Source of the DNA: Kiritimatiellia bacterium
GTDB lineage: Bacteria; Verrucomicrobiota; Kiritimatiellia; RFP12; UBA1067
Direction: 5' to 3'
Assembly (NCBI GenBank): GCA_900771305.1
Contig: CAAGNL010000308.1
Coordinates: 1-31,683 of the forward strand
DNA: 31,683 nucleotides
Shown here: piece by piece, positions 16,765 through 24,841 of the stretch
Position numbering within the stretch: position 1 is the first letter of the stretch
Layout of the letters: each line of letters starts with the position of its first letter
The notes under the pieces: model-generated
The model's input: the letters and a program-made list of their open reading frames with translations, nothing else
Told to the model about the DNA's origin: nothing
Database searches by the model: none
Program-made: the position numbers and the translations under genes

Positions 16765-19611
16765 ATGATGCAGACCAGAAAATACCTGAATCCGAAGCTG
16801 AAACTGGTAGACGCGGTGACCGATGAGCTGGTTACGCGAGTACGGAAGACGGCGAGCGGCGCGCAGTCGCTCGCGCATCTGATGGTCATTGTGCCGACAG
16901 CGCAGGCGGGGCGTCGCCTGCGTCTGGCGTTGGCGGCGCGCTTCGATCACGGCGTCATACCGCCGGTTGTGAAGATGCCGGCGCATCTCCTGGAACCCGC
17001 CTCGGCGGATCTGCCGGTGGCGGATGCGGTGACGGAGCTCGCGGTGCTGGCCGACACGCTTTACGCGGCCACTCCCGATGACTACCCCGTTCTCTTTCCG
17101 CACGCGCCGGAACGGCGGACGTTCGCGGACGCCGTCGACGTGGCGCAGGGGCTTCAACGCGTGTGGAGCATCATCGGCGAGAACGGTCTCCTCATGCGGG
17201 ATGTGGCCGCGAAGGCCCCCGAACTGCTGAAAGGCGACAATCTCGACCTTGAAGTCGCGCGATGGGAGGACCTGGCGCGACTGGAGGAGGCCTTTCTCAA
17301 GACTCTGCATGGCAAGGGCCTTCGCTTCCGCGGCGAGTCTGCGTCCCTTGCGGTGGCGACGCCGTCGGTCCCCGAGGGCGTGGAGGAGATCATCCTTCCG
17401 GCGCTGCTGTCGCCGATTCCCGCGATGTACAGAGTCGTCGAGGCGATGGGGTTGCCCGTGACGGTGCTTATTCATGCGAACGAAACCGACGGAGAGAACT
17501 TCGACCAGTGGGGCCGTGTCGTGAATGTCGAGGGAGGGTTCCTCGAAGACCTTGGTCTTCAGGACGAGCAGATTTCCGTCTTTGCGACAACGGGCGCGGA
17601 GGCGGAGTCCGTCGCGGATTGGTTTGCCGCCGTCAAACCCGAGGAGGCGCTGCCGGCGCTGACGCTGGTTGACAACGAGCTGTTCCCCGAGATGCAGGGC
17701 ACGTTCCAGGCGAAGGGCCTCATGTTGCACAATCCTGCCCGACTGGCGGTGGCGACGAGTTCGCTGGGACACCTGCTGGGCCAGCTTGTGGCGCTGTCGG
17801 GCGAGGCGCGCTACGACGTGTTCAGCGCGTTCATCCGCCAGGGAGATGTCCAGCGCTGGATCGCCGAGTCCCTGAAGATGACGCGGACCGCCGTGGTGAA
17901 GACGCTCATTGCGTTGGATGATCTGAAGGCGAAGCATCTGCCGGAGAAGCTGGACGACGTCCGCGTCTTCGCGGAGGGAGATCTGCTCCGCGTGGTCAAT
18001 TTCGTGAAGGGACGCCTTGAACGGTCGGAGTGCCTCGAAAACGTGCGAGAGCTTCTCGAGGAGATTTTTGCACGCCATCTGCTTGACGAGGCACGTCCGG
18101 AGGACCGCGAATTCGCCGCGGCCGCGGAGGCGGTGAAGGAGATGTTCGACGAATTCGCGACGTTGGCGCTTCCGGCCGACCGCGCGCGGGTTCTGTTTGG
18201 AAAGCGCCTGGCGTCTGCGACTTATTCCCTCGAGCCGGACACCGGCGACGTCATCCAGACGGATGGTTGGCTGGAGGTCCCGTGGCTAGCCGAGGAGGAA
18301 CTGGTGATCGCGGGCTTCCAGGAGGGATTTGTACCCGAGAGCGTCGTCGGGCATGCCTTTCTGCCGGATGCGCTGCGGACGGGTCTTGGACTGCTCACGA
18401 ACGAGATGCGCACGGCCCGTGACGCGTTCATCCTGAAGGAGGCATTGTCGTGTCGGGCGAGGGAGGGCGTTCGGATTTCCTTCCATATGCTCGCGGCCGA
18501 TTCCTCGGCGCTGAAGCCTTCCCGTCTACTGCTCAGAACGCGTGACGACGCGGTGCTGGCCGCACGGGCGAAGCGGTTCTACGCCGATGTGGTGGGGACG
18601 GGTGAGACGCCGGCTCGGACCCTGCCGTCCGAGTGGCTGCTCAACCTGCCGATTCCCCCTGCCGAGGGGGTGCTGGAACACATCTCGCCCTCGAATCTCG
18701 ACTGGTATCTGCAGTGTCCATTCTCCTATTATCTCAAGAGACAGTTCGGCGAGTCGGTGGATGATTCCGTGGAGGAACTGGACGCAGCGCGGTTCGGAAC
18801 GTTATGTCACGACGCTCTCGATGCCTGGGCGAAGGGGGCGCTGGCCGATTCGACGGACGCCAGGGCAATCGCGGACGAGCTTGCGCGTCAGGTGGACAGG
18901 CTTCTGATTGAATGGTTCGGACTCTCCACGCCGGCGATCGTTGCGTTGCAGGCCGATTCCGTCAAACGTCGTCTGGCGGCCTTCGCCGACTGTCAGGTCG
19001 CCTGGCGTCGCGAGGGTTGGAAGATCGTCGCAACGGAGGAGTCTCTTCAGGTCGTCTACGACGGTACGACGATCCACGGTCGTTGCGACCGCGTGGATGT
19101 GAATGAGACGACAGGCGAGTGGCGGGTCATCGACTACAAGACTTGGGACACGATGGAACGAGGCACTCCCTTCGATACGACGAAGTCGGTGGTGGATTTC
19201 GCGAAGCATCGTGGACTCCCAATCGCCACCCAGGTCGACGAAAGGGGCAAGGTGAAGGAGATGGCCTGGAAGAGTCTTCAGTTGCCGCTCTACTGCGCCA
19301 TGCTCGAGGCGAACGACGATCCGCGGTTCACGGCGGCGAGAGCGGCGAAGCGCAGTGCATGTTACTGCATCCTCGGCAAGACGGCCGAGGAGACGGGCTT
19401 CACCGAGGCGATGGCGTCCGATTCCTGGCAGACGGATGCCGAACGTCTCGTCCGCCAGCTGCTGAGCGAAATCCGCCGTGGTGTGTTCTGGCCACCATCC
19501 CCCGCGGACAAGTGGCAGTACGATTATGCGGGGATTCTCTACGATCTGCCAGAGTTCAGCGTCAACCTCGACTGGCTCGCGGATCAGAGGAAGAGGGGGG
19601 CTCGGGCATGA
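16765..19611 (+). CDS. AddB-like subunit of a helicase-nuclease (PD-(D/E)XK)
   Basis: The start is ATG 16765 or 16768, behind CGGAGAGAC, giving about 948 residues. The in-frame extension to 16633 has no ribosome site. The N-terminal half is a degenerate superfamily-1 helicase-like region without a clear Walker A, as in AddB. The C-terminal nuclease is well marked: Q-C-P-F-S-Y-Y at about 645, the family His in F-G-T-L-C-H-D-A-L near 680, G-R-C-D-R-V-D near 772, and the catalytic V-I-D-Y-K-T near 787. In the AddAB family this subunit cuts one strand during double-strand-break resection for recombination, with possible Chi recognition. It overlaps the AddA-like gene by four bases. The four-Cys iron-sulphur cluster of classical AddB was not fully identified. 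Confidence 0.83.
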   Translation: MMQTRKYLNPKLKLVDAVTDELVTRVRKTASGAQSLAHLMVIVPTAQAGRRLRLALAARFDHGVIPPVVKMPAHLLEPASADLPVADAVTELAVLADTLYAATPDDYPVLFPHAPERRTFADAVDVAQGLQRVWSIIGENGLLMRDVAAKAPELLKGDNLDLEVARWEDLARLEEAFLKTLHGKGLRFRGESASLAVATPSVPEGVEEIILPALLSPIPAMYRVVEAMGLPVTVLIHANETDGENFDQWGRVVNVEGGFLEDLGLQDEQISVFATTGAEAESVADWFAAVKPEEALPALTLVDNELFPEMQGTFQAKGLMLHNPARLAVATSSLGHLLGQLVALSGEARYDVFSAFIRQGDVQRWIAESLKMTRTAVVKTLIALDDLKAKHLPEKLDDVRVFAEGDLLRVVNFVKGRLERSECLENVRELLEEIFARHLLDEARPEDREFAAAAEAVKEMFDEFATLALPADRARVLFGKRLASATYSLEPDTGDVIQTDGWLEVPWLAEEELVIAGFQEGFVPESVVGHAFLPDALRTGLGLLTNEMRTARDAFILKEALSCRAREGVRISFHMLAADSSALKPSRLLLRTRDDAVLAARAKRFYADVVGTGETPARTLPSEWLLNLPIPPAEGVLEHISPSNLDWYLQCPFSYYLKRQFGESVDDSVEELDAARFGTLCHDALDAWAKGALADSTDARAIADELARQVDRLLIEWFGLSTPAIVALQADSVKRRLAAFADCQVAWRREGWKIVATEESLQVVYDGTTIHGRCDRVDVNETTGEWRVIDYKTWDTMERGTPFDTTKSVVDFAKHRGLPIATQVDERGKVKEMAWKSLQLPLYCAMLEANDDPRFTAARAAKRSACYCILGKTAEETGFTEAMASDSWQTDAERLVRQLLSEIRRGVFWPPSPADKWQYDYAGILYDLPEFSVNLDWLADQRKRGARA

Positions 19612-22418
19612 ACAATCAACTGATCGAGGCGAGTGCCGGTACGGGTAAGACCTTCACCTTGGTGGAGCGCATGGTGCGGGCGTTGAAGGAGGAGGCGAGT
19701 CCCCGTGAGATCGTGGCGCTCACGTTCTCCCGGGCCGCCGCGGGTGAGATCTTCGCGCGCTTCGTCACGCGCCTTGCGGAGGATGCGGCGAAAAACGCGG
19801 AGGATGCGGCGCTTCTACGCAAGGTGGTGGATACGCAGCACCTCACGCTGATCGGCACGCTCGACAGTTTCCTCATGCGCTTTGTGCAGATGTTTCCGCT
19901 TGAGCTGGGCCTTTCGGGTGACATCTCCGTGCTGGGGGACTTCAACGAGGGGGGCGAGCGCACAGGCGTCTCGCTCTCGATTCTCCGCCGCAGCGACGAC
20001 GACACGAAGCGTGCGCTTGCCACGGCCTTCCGTAAGGCCATGAACCGCGAGGCGTCGCGCTCGTTCCTCGAGACCTATTCCAAGCTGATCAAGGATTGGC
20101 ATCGTCTGTATCTGGATCACCCGGATGGCGCGGGTTGGGGCGACGCGGCGCGGATCTGGAACGAGCCCCCCGAGGAGCTTTCGGCGACAATCGAGCAGAT
20201 TCGCGCCTGTGCCGATGGACTGGCGTCCTTTACTGGAAAGCGAGGGGCGGACACTTTCATCAAGGGAGTTCGCGAATTCAAAGGGAAGGTCCCGAAGATA
20301 CCGAAGGTTCTGGAGGGTGACCCCATGACGATTCGGATCGTACGGTTGATGCGGGGATTCAATCTCAGGCGGAAGATGGAGACAGCCGAGGGACTCCACG
20401 CGCTTCTCGAGGCGTTCGAGAAGGAGTATGCGCGGAAGGTTCGCTCTCGTGGCCGCCTGACCTTCGGTGATGTGCCGCGCCTGGTTTCCGCGCTGCCGTC
20501 GGATGCGCGGCTCGCGCTGGAATACCGTATGGACGCCCGCATCCGTCATTGGGCATTGGACGAGTTCCAGGATACGAGCCATGAACAGTGGGATGCTCTG
20601 GGCAATCTCATTGACGAGGCGGTGCAGTCCGATGGTGAGAAAAGCGTCTTTGTCGTCGGCGACTGCAAGCAGGCGATCTATGGCTGGCGCAACGGCGACG
20701 TCGCCATCTTCGCGGGGCAGCGGGAGAGCGGGAAATACGAGCTGGGCGAATTGAACGAATCCTACCGCTACACGCAGGAGATCGCCGACGCCGTCAACCG
20801 GGTGTTCGGCGCGAAGACAATGGCTCAGTTCGGCAAGTGGCGCTGCCCGGATCATGTTGCCCACGATCAGGAGACACGGGGATTCGTGCATCTGGTCGAG
20901 ACTGCCGACCGGTCCAGAGAGAGCTTCGTTGAACCGCTGGTGAATGAACTCTTGACCATTCGCCCCTGGAAGAAGGGGATTTCATGCGCTATCCTAGTGC
21001 GGTCCAATGGGTTTGGCGAACTGCTGGGCGCGGAACTGCGTCGTGCGGGTATTCCCGCGACATGGGAGGGCGAGAGCGCCGTGCTCGACACGCCGGTTCT
21101 GCGGGCGTTCACGGCATATGTCCAACTGGCGGAGCACCCAGGCGATACGTTGAGCTACAACCATCTACGGACCACGCCGTTGGGGCGTGCCCTGTATCCC
21201 CATGGACTTCCTCGTGCAGAACAGGTCTCCCAGGATGCCCTGACGATGTTGACGACGCGGGGACTCGTGCGGACCTTCCAGGAGCTGCGCGCGAAGTTGT
21301 CGGCCACGAGTTTCGACGCCTTCACCGAACAGCGGTTCGCGGACATGCTGCGCGCGGCTGTGGCCTTTGAACTCTCGCTGGAGCCAGGTACGCGTCTCGC
21401 CTCGTTCGTGGACTACCTCATGGCCGAGAAGCGCCGCGATCTGGCCGATCCCGCCAGTGTGAAGATCATGACGATTCACCGCTCGAAGGGATTGGGGTTC
21501 GACTATGTGCTCCTGCCGCTCTACGAGCCCTGGGGGCTTGATCACGCCGTGGACGATCCGCTCGTGGGAGAAGACCCGGAATGGGTTCTGCCGGGGCCTG
21601 GTGAGGAAATTTCCCTGGCTTATCCGGAACTGGCATCGGCCTATGCAGCCGTGAAAGATGCGAGTGTCTACGAGGGACTGTGCGTCTACTATGTGGCGAT
21701 GACGCGGGCGAAAAGGGCGTTGACGTTGGTGCTGCCGCCGGCGCCGAAGTCCGTGGGGAAGACAACGAAGTTCTCTGGATTCGTCCGGGAGAGTGGCCTT
21801 GTCGATTCGGGTGACCCGTCCTGGTACGAGAAGATGACGTGCTCGACGCGGAACACGGACGCGGGGGTTTGTCCGATGAAGCCACCCGTGCGGGGAAAGC
21901 GCCTTCGAGTTACGCGGAGGATGCCGTCCCTGAATTTCCATTCGGGCATGAGTGCGGGGACGCTCTTTGCCGCAGATGGTGGTCGAGCTGCCGCACTGAA
22001 GCAGGGGACTGAGATTCATGCGATCTATGAGCGGATTGAATGGATGGAACCCGCAGAGGCGAAGACGGATGTCGAGCGTGCACTCGTGAAACCGGAAGGC
22101 GTCGTGGAGCTCTGGCGGGAACGGCCGTATGAGCTGTTTAGAGATGGCGTCTGGGAGTCTGGCCAGTTCGACCGTGTCGTCTTCACGGGAGAGGGTACTG
22201 AACGTCGTGCGGTCGTCTATGATTTCAAGACCAACGAGCCGTGTGATGAGACAAATGAGACCTTCGCCGCGCGTATGCGGGCGACCTATGCCGGTCAGAT
22301 GTCATCTTATCGCCATGCCGTTCATGAGTTGACGGGAATCCCGCAGGATCGAATCTCCTCCGTTCTTCTCCTCCTCGCGACCGGCCATGTCGTCAAACTC
22401 GACGCACTCGGTCAGTGA
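19608..22418 (+). CDS. AddA/RecB-like UvrD-family helicase-nuclease
   Basis: ATG 19608 overlaps the addB-like stop (ATGA) and gives 936 residues; the upstream in-frame extension is shadow sequence. All superfamily-1A helicase motifs are seen: A-S-A-G-T-G-K-T (8-15), D-E-F-Q-D (about 318), V-G-D-C-K-Q-A-I-Y-G-W-R (about 350), S-Y-R-Y-T (about 385), T-I-H-R-S-K-G-L-G-F-D (about 622) and Y-Y-V-A-M-T-R-A-K-R (about 695). The C-terminus is a PD-(D/E)XK nuclease: G-T-E-I-H near 800, G-Q-F-D-R near 852, Y-D-F-K-T near 871, and Q-M-S-S-Y near 898. The protein would unwind and degrade DNA from breaks with its AddB-like partner. It is shorter than typical AddA (about 1200 residues), so this is a compact variant. 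Confidence 0.9.
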   Translation: MNNQLIEASAGTGKTFTLVERMVRALKEEASPREIVALTFSRAAAGEIFARFVTRLAEDAAKNAEDAALLRKVVDTQHLTLIGTLDSFLMRFVQMFPLELGLSGDISVLGDFNEGGERTGVSLSILRRSDDDTKRALATAFRKAMNREASRSFLETYSKLIKDWHRLYLDHPDGAGWGDAARIWNEPPEELSATIEQIRACADGLASFTGKRGADTFIKGVREFKGKVPKIPKVLEGDPMTIRIVRLMRGFNLRRKMETAEGLHALLEAFEKEYARKVRSRGRLTFGDVPRLVSALPSDARLALEYRMDARIRHWALDEFQDTSHEQWDALGNLIDEAVQSDGEKSVFVVGDCKQAIYGWRNGDVAIFAGQRESGKYELGELNESYRYTQEIADAVNRVFGAKTMAQFGKWRCPDHVAHDQETRGFVHLVETADRSRESFVEPLVNELLTIRPWKKGISCAILVRSNGFGELLGAELRRAGIPATWEGESAVLDTPVLRAFTAYVQLAEHPGDTLSYNHLRTTPLGRALYPHGLPRAEQVSQDALTMLTTRGLVRTFQELRAKLSATSFDAFTEQRFADMLRAAVAFELSLEPGTRLASFVDYLMAEKRRDLADPASVKIMTIHRSKGLGFDYVLLPLYEPWGLDHAVDDPLVGEDPEWVLPGPGEEISLAYPELASAYAAVKDASVYEGLCVYYVAMTRAKRALTLVLPPAPKSVGKTTKFSGFVRESGLVDSGDPSWYEKMTCSTRNTDAGVCPMKPPVRGKRLRVTRRMPSLNFHSGMSAGTLFAADGGRAAALKQGTEIHAIYERIEWMEPAEAKTDVERALVKPEGVVELWRERPYELFRDGVWESGQFDRVVFTGEGTERRAVVYDFKTNEPCDETNETFAARMRATYAGQMSSYRHAVHELTGIPQDRISSVLLLLATGHVVKLDALGQ

Positions 22419-22436
22419 GGGTGGTTTCTCCCTCTT
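22417..22436 (+). terminator. Weak stem-loop at the end of the addA-like gene
   Basis: GAGGG (22417-22421) pairs with CCCTC (22430-22434) across eight bases and is followed by TTCT. The stem is short, so confidence is low. The larger palindrome A, 28 bases further on, could serve the convergent genes as a two-way terminator. Confidence 0.25.
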
Positions 22437-22461
22437 CTCCATGGGAATCTTTGATCTCACA

Positions 22462-22506
22462 CATAGTTCTCATTGGTCATGCTCGGGTGGACCATTGAGA
22501 ATTATG
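22462..22506. repeat. Palindrome A of the hairpin element
   Basis: Arms 22462-22478 and 22490-22506 pair at 15 of 17 positions, with one further G-T wobble and one mismatch. The outer sequence is CATAGTTCTCATTGGTC. Copies B and C share the same arms. On the minus strand this palindrome encodes the last nine residues (HNSQWSTRA) and the stop codon of the gene at 22477-23826, beginning exactly at codon 441. Confidence 0.9.
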
Positions 22507-23826
22507 TTTGAGCTCCGTGACTGATCGTAGGGGCCGGGGAACTCCGTCCCACCATTTTTCGCGTATGCTCAGAATCTTCCCAATCTGTTCCCAGAGTGTC
22601 AGCATGGTCATTTTTCGGTGATTGCGTCGAGTATGGGATGCGATGTCGGCCTCCGCGGCAGTGGTCAGAACTTCGCGTACCGTTCTTCGTGCCGACTCCA
22701 GAAGTGCTCCGAGGCGTTGGACGGCATCTGGTCCCGTCTGGTCGGATTCGGCGAAACTTTGTCCTTTCATTGCGGAAAGGGAGAGGGCGACAGTCTGAGA
22801 TGAGTTCCTGTAGTTGTCGTTGGTCAGAAAAGTCCGTCCATCGGCGTCGACGCGAGGTTCGCCATGTTCCCATGCGAAACGCTCGACGCGTCCGCCTCCT
22901 GCATGGGACTGAACTGTCGCCGTGTGTGAGAGGAGGTCCTTGGCAGAGACGACATTGGCGAGAATGGCAGATGTTGGTACGGGATCTACGATTTCAGTCG
23001 CCTGACGGAGTCTTCTGGCAAGTGCCTTGTAGCGCATGAGGGTCTTGTATTTCCCGATCAGTTCAGGACAGTTTTCCCGGATCCATCCGCGAATGCCTGC
23101 AGAGCGTCCGACGATCTTGGGTCTTCGTTTGATCCACATCACCTGGAGCTCGTTCTGGAGAAAGCACTCGAGGTCATGGAGCATCCCTCCAAGGTGAAGC
23201 ATGTTCGCATGAGATTCCCGTGCGAACGCCCATGCCACGCGGATGTCGGTTGCGGTTGGATGTGTTGCGAGGGTTGATCGTGCGCAGAGTTTACGACGTT
23301 CGTTCCGTAGACGGCTGGATTGTGTTCCTGCCTCTACATTCCTTTGTCTCTGTGCGAGAAGTCGGCGCCCGCGGCGAACGAATTCCCAGGTGGTTATGGC
23401 GCCGTCCACGATTAGCTCTAGAGGGGTCCTGCCGCCAGGGAACGGATAGGCAAATGGGTCATTTCGAAGTCCATAAGTCTTTGGGTAGCTGACTTGGCGT
23501 TTTTGACCGTTGACGGTCTCGACAACGGCGGTTCGTCCTGTGAGACGGGACTGTGCCCATGCCGGTCGTCCCACAAGGCTCCGTTCGAATGCTTCGAAGG
23601 TGGCGAGGACCATCCGGCGTTCGCGTCGTCTGCGGTTTCGGTCTTTCCGTCGGTTGAGTGCCGCGAGATAACGTTCTCGTTCCTCCAGGGAGGACTCTGA
23701 TCCAAACCATCGGTCGCCCACGAGGACACACTTTCCACCATCGAGGATTCTCCTAAGTTCATTTTCCCGATCTTGAATGTCTGTGTTTTGCATTTTTTGG
23801 AGTTCTTTCGTCATTGTGAGTTTCAT
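22477..23826 (-). CDS. Basic protein of unknown function encoded within the palindromes
   Basis: I do not recognise this 449-residue protein. ATG 23826 follows AAGG by a few bases; Met5 and Met12 are weaker alternatives. It is strongly basic. Residues 59-71 form an arginine-rich run (RRKDRNRRRRERR) like RNA- or DNA-binding arginine motifs. Residues 195-230 are a probable helix bundle with H-L-G-G-M-L-H. Residues 232-275 are a basic Trp-containing segment (IKRRPKIVGRSAGIRGW, then a helix rich in Lys, Tyr and Arg). There is no signal peptide, no membrane segment, no HUH motif, no DDE pattern that I can place, and no reverse-transcriptase motif. Palindrome B lies eight bases before the start, and palindrome A contains the stop. 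A nucleic-acid-binding protein acting on these hairpins (transposase-like, nuclease or autoregulator) is the leading inference. Confidence 0.8.
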   Translation of the reverse strand: MKLTMTKELQKMQNTDIQDRENELRRILDGGKCVLVGDRWFGSESSLEERERYLAALNRRKDRNRRRRERRMVLATFEAFERSLVGRPAWAQSRLTGRTAVVETVNGQKRQVSYPKTYGLRNDPFAYPFPGGRTPLELIVDGAITTWEFVRRGRRLLAQRQRNVEAGTQSSRLRNERRKLCARSTLATHPTATDIRVAWAFARESHANMLHLGGMLHDLECFLQNELQVMWIKRRPKIVGRSAGIRGWIRENCPELIGKYKTLMRYKALARRLRQATEIVDPVPTSAILANVVSAKDLLSHTATVQSHAGGGRVERFAWEHGEPRVDADGRTFLTNDNYRNSSQTVALSLSAMKGQSFAESDQTGPDAVQRLGALLESARRTVREVLTTAAEADIASHTRRNHRKMTMLTLWEQIGKILSIREKWWDGVPRPLRSVTELKHNSQWSTRA

Positions 23827-23833
23827 AGGCCTT

Positions 23834-23875
23834 CATAGTTCTCAATGGTCATCCTGTGTGTCATTGAGAACTATG
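23834..23875. repeat. Palindrome B in the leader of the hairpin-element gene
   Basis: Arms CATAGTTCTCAATG (23834-23847) and CATTGAGAACTATG (23862-23875) form a perfect 14-bp stem. The inner part is related to copy C but has lost the GACC symmetry on one side. On the mRNA it ends eight bases before ATG 23826, next to the AAGG ribosome site, so folding or protein binding could control translation. Confidence 0.9.
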
Positions 23876-23907
23876 GGAGAGCGCGGTAAAAGTAAAGCAT
23901 TTTTTCG

Positions 23908-23935
23908 GGAATAAATCCTTACGAGAAAATGACAA
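23908..23935 (-). promoter_or_regulatory. Probable promoter of the hairpin-element gene
   Basis: On the minus strand, TTGTCA (23935-23930) and TATTCC (23913-23908) are 16 bases apart. This predicts a start near 23901 and a leader of about 75 bases that includes all of palindrome B. The -35 lies inside a tandem repeat that may be an operator. Confidence 0.5.
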
Positions 23936-23954
23936 GAAAATGACAAAATGTCAT
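23924..23954. promoter_or_regulatory. Operator-like tandem 11-mer and small palindrome
   Basis: AGAAAATGACA occurs twice in perfect tandem (23924-23934 and 23935-23945). The second copy also forms the palindrome ATGACAAAATGTCAT (23940-23954). Eleven bases is about one helical turn, and the repeats cover the predicted -35, so binding of a repressor here is plausible. The protein that binds is unknown. Confidence 0.5.
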
Positions 23955-23966
23955 AATTGGAGTGGC

Positions 23967-24011
23967 ACTAGTTCTCAATGGTCATCACCGGTGTGACCAT
24001 TGAGAACTATG
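23967..24011. repeat. Palindrome C at the upstream end of the hairpin element
   Basis: TAGTTCTCAATGGTCA (23969-23984) and its exact complement (23994-24009) form a perfect 16-bp stem. The nine-base centre contains the self-complementary CACCGGTG. The right side continues to CTATG at 24011, as in A and B. It lies between the element's promoter region and the Nif3 promoter. Confidence 0.92.
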
Positions 24012-24081
24012 TCAGGGGAGAAAAGGAGCGTGGAGAAGGGATGGGCCATCCACGTGTCAGTAAAACTTATGAACCTGAGAC

Positions 24082-24110
24082 TTGCAAAAAGGCACGGAAT
24101 GCGGTATCTT
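24082..24110 (+). promoter_or_regulatory. Promoter of the Nif3-family gene
   Basis: TTGCAA (24082-24087) and TATCTT (24105-24110) are separated by 17 bases. Transcription should start near 24116-24119, at or just before ATG 24120, implying a leaderless or near-leaderless mRNA. No Shine-Dalgarno sequence precedes this ATG, which agrees. Confidence 0.6.
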
Positions 24111-24119
24111 TACTTGGCT

Positions 24120-24782
24120 ATGAAATTGAGGAAGATCACGAATTGGATTGACGACGCGCTGAAGGTGAAGGCGTTCTCGGATGTCTCGAACAATGGCCTC
24201 CAGATTGCCCGTGTCGGCGACGAGGTGACGAAGGTCGCCTTTGGCGTCGATGCGAGCGTGCGGACCGTTCAGGCCGCGGCCGCGGCCGGTGCGCAGTTGC
24301 TGGTGGTCCACCACGGCATCTCGTGGGGCGGCGGCATCCAGCGCCTCACCGGAGCCATGTTCAATGTGGTGAAGGCGGCGATGGACGCCAATCTCGCGCT
24401 CTACGCCGTGCATCTGCCGTTGGACGCGAACCACGCGTATGGCAACAACTACGAACTCGCCCGTTACCTCAAGCTGAAGAACCTGAAGCCGGCCTTCGTC
24501 TATCATGGCGAGACCATCGGTTGTATCGGGACGCTGCCGAACGGGAAGAAGGTCGGCGTCTGCAGCGGCGGGGCCGGATGCTTCGCGGCGGACGCGAAGG
24601 ACCTCGGCTGCGATCTCTACATCACCGGCGAGGCGGACTGGGGCGAGACGATCGCCGCCGAGAACGTGGGCATGAAGATGATCTGCGCCGGACACTACCA
24701 GACCGAGACATTTGGCGTGAAGGCCCTCGCCAAGGGCCTGAAGAAAGCCCTGAAGGTCGAAACGGAGTTTCTTCCCCGTTAA
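24120..24782 (+). CDS. Nif3-like dinuclear metal-centre protein
   Basis: ATG 24120 gives 220 residues beginning MKLRKITNWIDDAL, the usual family start; in-frame codons back to 24000 run through the promoter and palindrome C. Metal-binding signatures are present: V-V-H-H-G-I near residue 61, H-L-P-L-D near 96, and C-terminal A-G-H-Y-Q-T-E near 195. Members form toroidal hexamers with two metal ions per subunit and are annotated as GTP cyclohydrolase I type 2 homologues, but the physiological reaction is uncertain. This is the short form without the inserted PII-like domain. The MoxR operon starts 59 bases downstream. Confidence 0.9.
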   Translation: MKLRKITNWIDDALKVKAFSDVSNNGLQIARVGDEVTKVAFGVDASVRTVQAAAAAGAQLLVVHHGISWGGGIQRLTGAMFNVVKAAMDANLALYAVHLPLDANHAYGNNYELARYLKLKNLKPAFVYHGETIGCIGTLPNGKKVGVCSGGAGCFAADAKDLGCDLYITGEADWGETIAAENVGMKMICAGHYQTETFGVKALAKGLKKALKVETEFLPR

Positions 24783-24795
24783 CATTTGCCTAACA

Positions 24796-24816
24796 GCCGC
24801 ATGCTAGACTTGCGGC
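24796..24816 (+). other. Stem-loop in front of the MoxR gene
   Basis: GCCGCA (24796-24801) pairs with TGCGGC (24811-24816) around nine bases, between the Nif3 stop and the AAGGAG ribosome site of the MoxR gene. No T-run follows. It may be a leader hairpin or a weak terminator. TAGACT inside the loop could serve as a -10, but no well-spaced -35 was found. Confidence 0.35.
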
Positions 24817-24841
24817 GACAGTTTCAACAAGGAGAATCAGA

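Larger units (their letters stand above)
22462..24011 (-). mobile_element. Candidate single-gene element bounded by long palindromes
   Basis: One gene lies between palindromes A and C, with a third copy (B) in its leader. The insert separates two plus-strand housekeeping-type genes (addA-like and Nif3) and runs against them. It reads visibly less GC-rich than its neighbours, above all in the AT-rich promoter region 23885-23960. The outer ends are inverted copies of CATAGTTCTCA. No convincing target-site duplication was found: the flanks read CTCACA on the left and TCAGGG on the right. Mobility is inference. A resident autoregulated gene with repeated binding sites would look similar. Confidence 0.45.

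Noticed and set aside
23834..24011. CRISPR-like array from palindromes B and C
   Set aside because: Only two copies are adjacent, the spacing is about 90 bases, the repeats are long palindromes, and no cas gene is present.
22462..24011. REP element with a RAYT/IS200-type transposase
   Set aside because: The palindromes resemble REP hairpins, but the protein has no HUH motif with a following catalytic Tyr and is longer than usual RAYTs.
22450..24020. Target-site duplication around the palindrome element
   Set aside because: The flanks share at most the three bases TCA at non-matching offsets, which is not better than chance.
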